Of a stretch of DNA of 9,360 bases, positions 1-4,528 are shown one piece after another. Under the pieces are notes generated by a model. The model saw nothing but the letters and a program-made list of their open reading frames with translations. It ran no database searches and had not been told where the DNA came from. Source of the stretch: Acidobacteriota bacterium (lineage in GTDB: Bacteria > Acidobacteriota > Terriglobia > Acidiferrales > UBA7541); contig PMOP01000337.1 in assembly GCA_003161495.1 (NCBI GenBank), positions 1-9,360 of the forward strand, written 5' to 3'. The position numbers and the translations under genes are program-made. How positions within the stretch are numbered: position 1 is the stretch's first letter; the number at the start of each line of letters is the position of its first letter.

Positions 1-293
1 TTGAGTGTGGGCAAAACTACAGGCGTCCAATCGTCCTTGACGAAATCGCCAAATGTACGGACGGACTGTGGTCGTGCCTTGCCGTTGTTGATCGACCCTA
101 ACCTCTGAGACAGAACCTGCATTGCCAGTCGACGCGTCGGAAATTCGGCGACGGTCCCTATCACTTCGGACCGCCTCAGTCTGCCGAGCGTGCCGTCTGC
201 TTGAATTAAATCCTCCCACCAGCGTGCCACCCAAAGCTTTCTCCGAGTGCCGCGCTGGAAAAGCGATCCTTGCTGGAAACCTCTTCGAGCCAT
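1..293 (-). CDS. Tyrosine site-specific integrase, N-terminal part (runs off left edge)
   Basis: The minus strand is open from an ATG at 293-291 to the window edge, giving 97 codons of an incomplete protein. It begins MARRGFQQGSLFQRGTRRKL and continues with the segments WVARWWEDL, LGRLRRSEVIGTV, FPTRRLAMQVL and TFGDFVKDDWTPVVLPTL. This pattern is typical of the N-terminal region of soil-bacterial phage-type integrases: a short basic beta-strand arm-binding domain (about residues 1-50), a linker with a PTRR-type helix, then the start of the SAM-like core-binding domain (from about residue 82). The catalytic domain with R-H-R-Y residues lies outside the window. GGGAG stands five bases before the ATG, which supports this start. 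The gene lies 73 bases downstream of the excisionase-like gene on the same strand, so the two are probably co-transcribed. It probably acts on the tRNA-Pro attachment site at 2586-2638. Family assignment is from sequence pattern memory. Confidence 0.78.
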   Translation of the reverse strand, partial: MARRGFQQGSLFQRGTRRKLWVARWWEDLIQADGTLGRLRRSEVIGTVAEFPTRRLAMQVLSQRLGSINNGKARPQSVRTFGDFVKDDWTPVVLPTL

Positions 294-366
294 CGTTTCT
301 CCCTTCCTTGGGATCTCGATGGCCCGCCCAGCTTGTTCTGCGTCGCTTCTCAGTGTAGTCCGCATG

Positions 367-582
367 TCAAGCGGCCTGGCGGCCCGTTCGCTGACGCACT
401 ACCCAAGCTAGCACTTCGTCCTCGCGGAAGCGCCAATACTTGCCGAGCCGATACCCAGGCAATGGGTCAATCGAACGCTTTCGCGTGTGTCCGTAAACCC
501 AAGAAACTGGCACCTTCAAGAGTTTGGCAGTCTCCTGAACCGTTAGAAGTTCGGTGTGTTTCTCGTCTCCGTTGTTCATCAT
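367..582 (-). CDS. Excisionase-like small HTH DNA-binding protein (MerR/HTH_17 type)
   Basis: This 71-residue protein starts MMNNGDEKHTELLTVQETAK. It has the compact winged-helix pattern of the excisionase/HTH_17 family: LLTVQETAKLL (helix 1), KVPVSWVYGHTRK (recognition helix), then a wing with PGYRLGKYWRF and REDEVLAWV (last helix). Such proteins bind DNA near attachment sites and direct integrases towards excision, or repress the integrase operon. The open frame extends 13 codons further to 621, but AAGGGG lies seven bases before the ATG at 582, and the longer start would fall inside the palindrome arm, so the shorter start is chosen. The next ATG (579) is equally possible. It precedes the integrase gene by 73 bases on the same strand. 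The large palindrome at 607-732 lies about 25 bases before its start codon and may control it. The family is clear; the excision role is inferred from position. Confidence 0.8.
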   Translation of the reverse strand: MMNNGDEKHTELLTVQETAKLLKVPVSWVYGHTRKRSIDPLPGYRLGKYWRFREDEVLAWVVRQRTGRQAA

Positions 583-606
583 TGTGGCCCCTTGCTGCGA
601 AATCTT

Positions 607-732
607 GCGCGGACAAAACACTCTGCGCGGTCACCGCGCAGTTGGGCTGGAGCGACCCCACGAATTACTTTGGGCACGGAAACGTGCACAAATGTGGGGT
701 CGCTCCAGCCCAATCCGGTGTTTTGTCCGCGC
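607..732. repeat. 126-bp nested palindrome upstream of the excisionase-like gene
   Basis: Two perfect inverted repeats are nested. The outer arms are GCGCGGACAAAACAC (607-621) and its complement (718-732). The inner arms are TTGGGCTGGAGCGACCCCAC (642-661) and its complement (694-713). Between the outer and inner left arms sits a further 19-nt palindrome, CTGCGCGGTCACCGCGCAG (623-641). The tip holds GCACG-GAAA-CGTGC (674-687), extended by TTTG/CAAA around one G/A mismatch. As single-stranded DNA or RNA it would fold into a long stem with one side hairpin and a GAAA-capped end. It contains no convincing ORF. Function unknown: candidates are a regulatory structure in the leader of the excisionase/integrase transcript, a small non-autonomous mobile repeat, or a recombination or nicking substrate. 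No target-site duplication was found around it. Confidence 0.9.
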
Positions 733-793
733 CCAAATTGATCGTCATGCCATGCGCAACTTCTTCTGTTTTGGGCTCTTCTAAAAATTCTCA

Positions 794-848
794 GGTGAAC
801 CGAAGAGTGAACGACCGGTTGAACTGTGTCTTTCATGCACCGTTCACC
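794..848. repeat. Cluster of GTGAAC-type short repeats
   Basis: GGTGAAC (794-800) is followed by GTGAAC (807-812) and GTTGAAC (818-824), and by GTTCACC (842-848), the exact complement of the first copy. Such a cluster of direct and inverted half-sites could bind a regulator or recombinase. With units this short, chance is also possible. Confidence 0.35.
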
Positions 849-904
849 CTCAAGTACCGCTAGTTCCGCGAGACGTGGGCCGCCTTTGCGCCGAAAATCC
901 ATTT

Positions 905-1028
905 GAGAATCCAATCTGCAAGATTCTCCTACTATATAGAGGGGAAAAACCGGCCAAACCTCACCGAGAAAATCAAAGAAATCGGCGAGAGTGTCCCCCT
1001 ATTTATAGAGAGGCAGAAAAAACCGAAA
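905..1028. repeat. Inverted and AT-rich direct repeats in the non-coding stretch before the toxin gene
   Basis: The gap 733-1116 has no gene that I can support, but this part is structured. GAGAATC (905-911) pairs with GATTCTC (922-928). CTATATAGAGGGGAAAAACCG (932-952, 21 nt with its last base) resembles the longer segment at 999-1028, which begins CTATTTATAGAGAGGCAG and ends AAAAAACCGAAA. Between them, CTCACCGA (960-967) pairs with TCGGCGAG (982-989) with one mismatch. The arrangement suggests protein-binding sites, perhaps for the integrase, excisionase or a repressor. No function can be assigned from sequence alone. Confidence 0.4.
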
Positions 1029-1116
1029 ATGTGAGCGACAAAATTCACTTTTCCTTGGTTTTCAAGGGACGACCTGTAGGCCTTCCGCACCACACACTCA
1101 AGAACAGTTTCCTCAT

Positions 1117-1557
1117 ATGTACCGCATATGGTACACTGCTTCAGTGGGCAAGAAACCCAAATCCCCGGCAGGCGTAGGTACCAAGCCTGAGGCGCTTGAA
1201 CGACAGGGCAAGAGGGTTCCGGTGATCTTCTATTGCACGGAGGCAGGCGGAGAGCCGGTGCGGGAGTGGCTGAGAGGGCTGTCACCCGAGGACCGGAAAC
1301 GGATCGGGGAGGATGTCAAGACCGTGGAATTCGGTTGGCCCATCGGGATGCCTGTTTGCAAGCCGTTGGGCGACGGCATTTATGAAGTACGGACGACATT
1401 GGCCCAGAACCGAATAGCACGGATGCTTTTCTACATCGACAAGCAGGGCCGGATGGTGTTGCTGCACGGATTCATCAAGAAGACTCAGAAGACGCCGGAC
1501 GAGGATTTGAACCTGGCGCGCCGCAACAAGAATAAGCATCAAAGGGGGCTGCAATGA
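1117..1557 (+). CDS. RelE/HigB-like toxin (phage Gp49-like family)
   Basis: The protein (146 residues from the ATG at 1117) matches the phage-derived Gp49-like HigB family of RelE-fold toxins, mRNA interferases or related ribosome-linked RNases. Family signs, in order: VPVIFY (strand 1), EAGGEPVREWLRGL (helix 1), EDRKRIGEDVKTVEFGWPIG, MPVCKPLGDGIYEVRT, NRIARMLFYIDKQGRMVLLHGFIKKTQKTP, and a basic helical tail DLNLARRNKN. The core starts only at about residue 33, so the first 30 residues may not be translated. Alternatives are GTG at 1144 (137 residues) and GTG at 1222 with AGAGGG five bases before it; the last would clip strand 1. The stop overlaps the antitoxin start as ATGA, so the two are translationally coupled, toxin first as in higBA. 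The substrate cannot be read from sequence. Confidence 0.85.
   Translation: MYRIWYTASVGKKPKSPAGVGTKPEALERQGKRVPVIFYCTEAGGEPVREWLRGLSPEDRKRIGEDVKTVEFGWPIGMPVCKPLGDGIYEVRTTLAQNRIARMLFYIDKQGRMVLLHGFIKKTQKTPDEDLNLARRNKNKHQRGLQ
1119..1134. promoter_or_regulatory. Palindromic operator and extended -10 at the toxin-antitoxin promoter
   Basis: GTACCGCATATGGTAC is a palindrome with 5-bp arms around GCATAT. It overlaps TGGTACACT (1129-1137), which fits an extended -10 element (TGn plus TACACT). No good -35 is seen. Type II toxin-antitoxin operons are typically repressed by the antitoxin or complex binding such a palindrome at the promoter. If this is right, transcription starts near 1144 and the ATG at 1117 cannot be the translated start. 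Confidence 0.45.
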
Positions 1558-1877
1558 ATGTAAAGAAAAATCGCAAGAAAATGGACCACAGTGGATCAAC
1601 CTTCGATAGCTTCCTCGAAGAGGAAGGAATCCGAGAGGAAGTCGAGGCGGTCGCCATCAAGCGGGTGCTGGCATGGCAGCTCGAACAAGCGATGCAAGAA
1701 CAGCAAAAGACTAAACAAGCGATGGCGAAGCAGCTTCATACCAGTCGGTCACAACTGGATCGCCTGCTTGACCCTAGCAACGTCTCGGTGACGCTCGATA
1801 CGATCACTCGGGCGGCACGCGCCCTTGGAAAGCGCGTGATCATTCGCGTAGCTGATGTGAAGGCTAGGCGAGCGTAG
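1554..1877 (+). CDS. HigA-like antitoxin with XRE-type HTH
   Basis: This 107-residue protein is the probable antitoxin of the preceding toxin. Residues 17-48 (FDSFLEEEGIREEVEAVAIKRVL) form an acidic helical stretch. Residues about 50-95 form an XRE-type helix-turn-helix: QKTKQAMAKQLHTSRSQLDR is the two-helix unit, followed by LLDPSNVSVTLDTITRAARAL. A basic tail follows (GKRVIIRVADVKARRA). AGGGGG (1543-1548) lies five bases before the ATG, and the ATG shares bases with the toxin stop. Antitoxins of this kind bind the toxin and repress their own promoter; the palindrome at 1119-1134 is the likely operator. Toxin neutralisation is inferred from gene order and family. Confidence 0.85.
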   Translation: MNVKKNRKKMDHSGSTFDSFLEEEGIREEVEAVAIKRVLAWQLEQAMQEQQKTKQAMAKQLHTSRSQLDRLLDPSNVSVTLDTITRAARALGKRVIIRVADVKARRA

Positions 1878-1931
1878 TTTGTGGGTGATGGGCGAATTCC
1901 GGTTGGCCGAGTCCTCGGGGATTTGGAAGAA

Positions 1932-1950
1932 ACGGAGTGCGGCGCTCCGT
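1932..1950. promoter_or_regulatory. Short hairpin between antitoxin and membrane-protein genes
   Basis: ACGGAG (1932-1937) and CTCCGT (1945-1950) pair around a 7-nt loop. No T-tract follows, so it is at best a weak terminator for the toxin-antitoxin transcript, or an operator for the promoter at 1965. Confidence 0.3.
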
Positions 1951-1964
1951 GTACGACACTAAAA

Positions 1965-1970
1965 TATAAT
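1965..1970 (+). promoter_or_regulatory. Perfect TATAAT -10 box, possibly giving a leaderless mRNA
   Basis: TATAAT ends five bases before the ATG at 1976. A start site about seven bases downstream would fall on or next to that ATG, giving a leaderless transcript; no Shine-Dalgarno sequence is present. No matching -35 hexamer is visible at 16-18 bases upstream, which lowers confidence. Confidence 0.4.
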
Positions 1971-1975
1971 CCGTC

Positions 1976-2356
1976 ATGAGCCTCATAGCCAGGTTTCAAA
2001 GAACATTTGAGCGCCGCTGGGTGCTCGTGCTGTCAGCCACGCTGATCGGGCCGATATCGGGCGTCCTCCTGTGGATCACTCTCCAAAACGCCTACTGGGA
2101 CTATTGGCTTGCTCCCAAGTTGAAAGCTCACGACTACTACATCTACCCGGAGCTGAGATACACGTTCTTTAACATCGTTCTGCTGCTTTGGTGCTTAGAT
2201 GGTCTGGTTGTGTCTGGCCTGTCGGCCTGGAGCGCGATGACTTCTCGCAGCACCGCGCGCTGGAGATATCGGAGTGTAGCTGTTTACTTCGCTTTGTTCG
2301 TGGTGCTGATTTTGGGAGGAAGCCTCATGATCTACGTGAGGAGCCGCGGATTCTGA
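1976..2356 (+). CDS. Small membrane protein of unknown function, three predicted helices
   Basis: I do not recognise a family for this 126-residue protein. It has a basic N-terminus (MSLIARFQRTFERRW) and three hydrophobic segments: about 15-37 (VLVLSATLIGPISGVLLWI), 62-84 (FFNIVLLLWCLDGLVVSGL) and 100-121 (VAVYFALFVVLILGGSLMIY). The loop between segments 1 and 2 is rich in aromatic and charged residues (YWDYWLAPKLKAHDYYIYPE), and a basic loop (SRSTARWRYR) lies between segments 2 and 3. By the positive-inside rule the N-terminus should be cytoplasmic and the aromatic loop outside. It is the last gene of the island before the attachment scar, a position often taken by cargo. The frame, membrane pattern and lack of a competing ORF support a real gene; the missing ribosome binding site is explained if the mRNA is leaderless. 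Confidence 0.65.
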   Translation: MSLIARFQRTFERRWVLVLSATLIGPISGVLLWITLQNAYWDYWLAPKLKAHDYYIYPELRYTFFNIVLLLWCLDGLVVSGLSAWSAMTSRSTARWRYRSVAVYFALFVVLILGGSLMIYVRSRGF

Positions 2357-2488
2357 GCCACCTTGCAGATGGCGAGATGGCCCATGGTGGCCTAAGCGAA
2401 CGCAGTTCCCGCGTAACGCGCGCTAACCAGAAACTGCACCGCCGCCCGGCCTGCGCCTGCCTGCCGTCTGCCAGATCGCAAGAAAAAG

Positions 2489-2530
2489 TTGGGTCCAACT
2501 TGGGTCCAACAACTGCCAACTTAAGTCCAA
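2489..2530. repeat. Tandem 11-bp repeats near the attachment site, possible integrase arm sites
   Basis: TTGGGTCCAAC occurs twice back to back (2489-2499 and 2500-2510), and TTAAGTCCAA (2521-2530) matches eight of the first ten bases. Each unit is nearly self-complementary (TTGG-GT-CCAA). The last copy ends about 60 bases before the tRNA fragment. Tyrosine integrases bind short direct repeats at such distances (arm-type sites), so this role is likely but inferred. The rest of the 2357-2585 gap holds no gene; GCCACC (2357-2362) and GGTGGC (2386-2391) could form a weak hairpin after the membrane-protein stop. Confidence 0.6.
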
Positions 2531-2585
2531 AACCGTGTACCATGACGTAGAACAAAGCTAGACGGACCAACAAGATAGATTTTTT

Positions 2586-2638
2586 GCAACTGCCTTGGGC
2601 GCAGGAGGCCTCCGGTTCAAATCCGGACGCCCCGACCA
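2586..2638 (+). pseudogene. 3' fragment of tRNA-Pro(UGG): island attachment site scar
   Basis: The fragment folds as the 3' part of a tRNA: anticodon stem CTGC/GCAG (2590-2593, 2601-2604), 7-nt loop CTTGGGC with anticodon TGG (2596-2598) and G at position 37 as in proline tRNAs, a 5-nt variable loop, a T arm TCCGG-TTCAAAT-CCGGA (2611-2627), the acceptor 3' strand CGCCCCG (2628-2634), discriminator A and an encoded CCA (2636-2638). The matching 5' strand CGGGGCG and a D arm are absent from the 230 bases upstream, so the gene is not functional. This is the expected duplicate left when an element integrates into a tRNA gene. Confidence in the tRNA-Pro 3' identity is high; use as an attachment site is a strong inference. 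Confidence 0.87.
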
Positions 2639-2640
2639 TA

Positions 2641-2673
2641 GATTTCATTTATTTGTGTGAAATTTCCATTTTT
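2641..2673 (+). terminator. Possible tRNA terminator behind the tRNA-Pro fragment
   Basis: ATTTCA (2642-2647) pairs with TGAAAT (2658-2663) around a 10-nt loop, and a T-rich run follows (2669-2673). The stem is AT-only and weak. It may be the original terminator of the tRNA gene before the island split it. Confidence 0.3.
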
Positions 2674-2755
2674 CTGCACCCCGACGGAATTGAGATCCCT
2701 CACGTTGTTGGGATTGACCAAAAAAATAAGTTGTTCGCAGGCAGCTTGATAGGAT

Positions 2756-2776
2756 CGCAAAAATCTTCATTTTGCG
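2756..2776 (-). terminator. Hairpin after the CBS-protein gene
   Basis: CGCAAAA (2756-2762) pairs perfectly with TTTTGCG (2770-2776), starting six bases beyond the stop of the minus-strand CBS gene. The T-run lies inside the stem rather than after it, so termination strength is uncertain. Confidence 0.35.
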
Positions 2777-2781
2777 GAAGG

Positions 2782-3231
2782 TCAACCAGGATATTGACTG
2801 GTGATATAGCTATGTAACTGGGAAATAGTCTCCCGCTGAGCGGTAATCATCCACTTCACCAGATCGCCGATGGAAACGACGCCCACGAGGGTTCCATCCT
2901 CGACAACCGGGAGATGGCGGATATGCTTTTCCGTCATGACCCTCATGCTGTCTTCGACGGTTTGCTCGGGGGTCACGAAAATCGCGGGGCTGGTCATAAT
3001 TTCCTTGACCTGGGTTTCCCTGGATGATTTTCCCTGCAGGATGACTTTTCGCGCGTAATCGCGTTCGGAAACCACGCCGACGAGCTTCCCTTCATGCACG
3101 ACCATCAGCGCCCCGACGTGTTTCTCCGCCATGATTTCAATTGCGCTGTAGACACACTCATCCGGTGAAACATTCCAGACGTCTTGGGCTTTGTTATTCA
3201 GGACTAATCGAACCGCGTCATCCAGGTTCAT
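2782..3231 (-). CDS. Two-CBS-domain protein
   Basis: The 149-residue protein consists almost only of a Bateman module. CBS domain 1 spans about residues 14-64 (VSPDECVYSAIEIMAEKHVG, then VVHEGKLVGVVSERDYARKV) and CBS domain 2 about 79-128 (TPEQTVEDSMRVMTEKHIRH, then LPVVEDGTLVGVVSIGDLVK). A short helix, LVKWMITAQRETISQLHSYI, closes it. Such standalone CBS pairs bind adenosine nucleotides and act as sensors or regulators of partner proteins; which ligand this one binds cannot be read. The GVVSERD and GVVSIGD strands carry the Ser/Asp typical of ribose contacts in CBS sites. Length is usual for the family. It is the first gene on the chromosomal side of the island. A minus-strand promoter is proposed at 3295-3323. 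Confidence 0.9.
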   Translation of the reverse strand: MNLDDAVRLVLNNKAQDVWNVSPDECVYSAIEIMAEKHVGALMVVHEGKLVGVVSERDYARKVILQGKSSRETQVKEIMTSPAIFVTPEQTVEDSMRVMTEKHIRHLPVVEDGTLVGVVSIGDLVKWMITAQRETISQLHSYITSQYPG

Positions 3232-3294
3232 AGGCTTCTCTGTATCTGGTTTGGATTAGGGCAAGATTATCGACAATCTTTCCTCGTGTGCACG

Positions 3295-3323
3295 ACGTTA
3301 CGGCAGGTTTCGTGTCATGTCAA
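3295..3323 (-). promoter_or_regulatory. Promoter for the CBS-protein gene with a downstream inverted repeat
   Basis: Read on the minus strand, a perfect TTGACA (3323-3318) is followed after 17 bases by TAACGT (3300-3295), a poor -10 (three of six). Downstream, AAGATT (3263-3268) and AATCTT (3275-3280) form an inverted repeat around ATCGAC, between the promoter and the start codon. GATAAT within that repeat could be an alternative -10. Confidence 0.4.
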
Positions 3324-3404
3324 GTTTAGATTATCCGATTTTAAATTGTCCGGCGGCCCTGTCGGGCAAGCGAGATCCCTATTTGGAACCCTGAACTTTT
3401 TTGT

Positions 3405-4205
3405 TCAGCTTTGCCGCTGTCGCGCTTGCGCCACCATCTCAATGAGAACGCTTCTCGCCTCCGCCTGGCTGCCGACGTCCTTTGAGAAGGCAATACGCGC
3501 GCCACGAGGCCCGTCTGGGCTCTTCAGCCGCAGATGGAAGCCGAGCCGGTCGACCGAAGTCATCGCCGCTTCATGAGACTCAATCCCGGCAAATGCGCGG
3601 GCAAGGAGTATGAGCGCATCCGGATGATCGGAGTTCATATGCTGGATGATTTCCGTGCCAAAATCGGCCAGCGGGTCTGGTCCAGCTTGGTAGTACTCCG
3701 GGGCGGGAAGCCAGCCCATCACACCGAAGCCGCCAACATAATAAACGTCGACTACATCCATGTGGTAAAAGGAAAAGTCTTTAAAGTCCACCCAGTTTTT
3801 GCTGTTAGGATAGCGCGCCAGGTAGAGACGCCGGGCTTCGGCTATGTCCCGTTCAGGAACAGAAAGAACATTGCCCAGCAATGTGACTCGGGCTGCGCCC
3901 AACGGATCGCCGCCAGCGTCAGGTTGCGTCACTAACAAACTCGAGCGCGGATCCGCCAGTAGATTCTGAGTGTGCATGGCCATCGTGCTGATGAGGAACA
4001 CAGGGTGGCCGTTTTCGTCCAGCCCATAAGGCATCACGGAGCCAAAAGGAAATCCCGGCAGCTTGGTTGAATGGGTCGAAAGGCTGCCGATTCGACCCAG
4101 GTACAACAGGGTTCGCACTCGCTCGGCATACGTAGTCTCGGCCACCGCAGGTTCGTTGCTCGCCGCGCCGGAGCCTGCATGCTTTCCCGTCGGTAAAGAG
4201 GACAT
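3405..4205 (-). CDS. HugZ-like protein: pyridoxamine-phosphate-oxidase fold plus DUF2470 domain
   Basis: From the ATG at 4205 the protein has 266 residues. The N-terminal two thirds show the split-barrel FMN/heme-binding fold: ERVRTLLYLGRIGSLSTHS, PGFPFGSVMPYGLDENGHPV, FLISTMAMHTQNLLADPRSS, then AARVTLLGNV and FYHMDVVDVYYVGGFGVMGW. The last part (about 185-266) is DUF2470-like: GTEIIQHMNSDHPDALILLA, VDRLGFHLRL, ARIAFSKDV, EARSVLIEMVAQAR. This domain order is that of HugZ-type proteins linked to heme iron use; heme degradation here is inferred. An in-frame TTG at 4244 would add 13 residues, but neither start has a clear ribosome binding site and the ATG is preferred; CATAAT at about 4212-4217 may be a -10. 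It follows the 78-80-residue gene by about 55 bases on the same strand. A hairpin CTGAAC/GTTCAG (3391-3408) overlaps the stop, without a T-tract. Confidence 0.85.
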   Translation of the reverse strand: MSSLPTGKHAGSGAASNEPAVAETTYAERVRTLLYLGRIGSLSTHSTKLPGFPFGSVMPYGLDENGHPVFLISTMAMHTQNLLADPRSSLLVTQPDAGGDPLGAARVTLLGNVLSVPERDIAEARRLYLARYPNSKNWVDFKDFSFYHMDVVDVYYVGGFGVMGWLPAPEYYQAGPDPLADFGTEIIQHMNSDHPDALILLARAFAGIESHEAAMTSVDRLGFHLRLKSPDGPRGARIAFSKDVGSQAEARSVLIEMVAQARQRQS

Positions 4206-4259
4206 GCTGCGATTATGCCTGAGTGGCTCTCGTATCTGAAACAATCCGCCCCTACAGTA

Positions 4260-4496
4260 CTAACGCGAACCGCTTGCGGTTTTCCAGGCACCCTCCGAAC
4301 CTTGCTCGAAATGTTCGTAAGCTTTCTTCAGGCCGGCGAGGACTTCCGCGGTGGTTTCAAATAATGCTTGAGCCTTCGGATCGGTGACCTTAGCTACATC
4401 CTGTCTCGCGTGTTCCATTATTTCGGTCAGCATCTGCTTGAGTTTTGCGGTGTGGTGCCGGGGATCGCTTTCCTGAAATTGCATTCGTTCCGCCAT
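4260..4496 (-). CDS. Small helical protein of unknown function (78-80 residues)
   Basis: I cannot name a family. The protein is hydrophilic and predicted helical: MAERMQFQESDPRHHTAKLK, QMLTEIMEHARQDVAKV, DPKAQALFETTAEVLAGLKK, AYEHFEQGSEGAWKTASGSR. The heptad-like spacing of Leu, Met and Val hints at a helical hairpin or small bundle, and there is no signal peptide. An AAGGAGGT ribosome binding site lies just upstream. It sits only three bases from the ATG at 4502 but nine from the in-frame ATG at 4496, so the second start is chosen; the protein is 78 residues from there and 80 from the first. The 44-residue gene ends 26-32 bases upstream on the same strand and the HugZ-like gene follows, so the three may be co-transcribed. 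Similar small soluble proteins are common in soil bacteria, but no function is claimed. Confidence 0.75.
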   Translation of the reverse strand: MAERMQFQESDPRHHTAKLKQMLTEIMEHARQDVAKVTDPKAQALFETTAEVLAGLKKAYEHFEQGSEGAWKTASGSR

Positions 4497-4528
4497 AGTC
4501 ATGTACCTCCTTAACGAAATGTGTGGCG

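Larger units (their letters stand above)
1..2638. mobile_element. Right-hand end of a tRNA-Pro-integrated genomic island (left end outside window)
   Basis: The segment carries what such an island end is expected to hold: a tyrosine integrase (1-293) with an excisionase-like gene before it (367-582), a toxin-antitoxin pair (1117-1877), short tandem repeats (2489-2530), and at its right limit a tRNA-Pro 3' fragment without its 5' half (2586-2638). Integration into the 3' part of a tRNA gene normally rebuilds a full tRNA at one end and leaves a 3' duplicate at the other. Since the fragment lies on the plus strand, the intact tRNA should lie to the left, beyond base 1. The island's total size cannot be judged from here. 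It may be a decayed prophage or an integrative element; no capsid or conjugation gene is visible. Confidence 0.7.

Noticed and set aside
641..714. Integron attC-like core sites (GTTGGGC and GCCCAAT)
   Set aside because: The order is reversed relative to attC, which begins RYYYAAC and ends GTTRRRY, and the right copy ends in T, not C. No integron integrase or cassette genes are visible.
607..732. Insertion sequence or MITE with target-site duplication
   Set aside because: Terminal inverted repeats are present, but no matching direct duplication was found in the flanks (AAATCTT on the left, CCAAATT on the right). A mobile origin is kept only as a hypothesis.
270..863. Long plus-strand open frame (197 codons)
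   Set aside because: It lies antisense to the integrase and excisionase-like genes and runs through the palindrome. Its product has no domain-like pattern (low complexity, many Pro/Arg/Ser/Cys). Treated as a shadow frame.
579..914. Minus-strand open frame of 111 codons through the palindrome
   Set aside because: Its two related peptide segments (GWSDPT and VAPAQ) are simply the two palindrome arms read in different frames. No ribosome binding site or family pattern.
2340..2638. Full tRNA-Pro interrupted by an intron
   Set aside because: No 5' acceptor strand (CGGGGCG) or D arm is present in the upstream 230 bases, and no intron core features are seen. Truncation by integration fits better.
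3391..3408. CTGAAC-TTTTTT-GTTCAG hairpin as terminator of the HugZ-like gene
   Set aside because: It overlaps the stop codon and no T-tract follows on the minus strand, while the T-run in the loop is on the other strand. Too weak to list as a terminator.
3534..3935. Plus-strand frame of 133 codons
   Set aside because: Antisense to the HugZ-like gene, with no ribosome binding site and no recognisable pattern.
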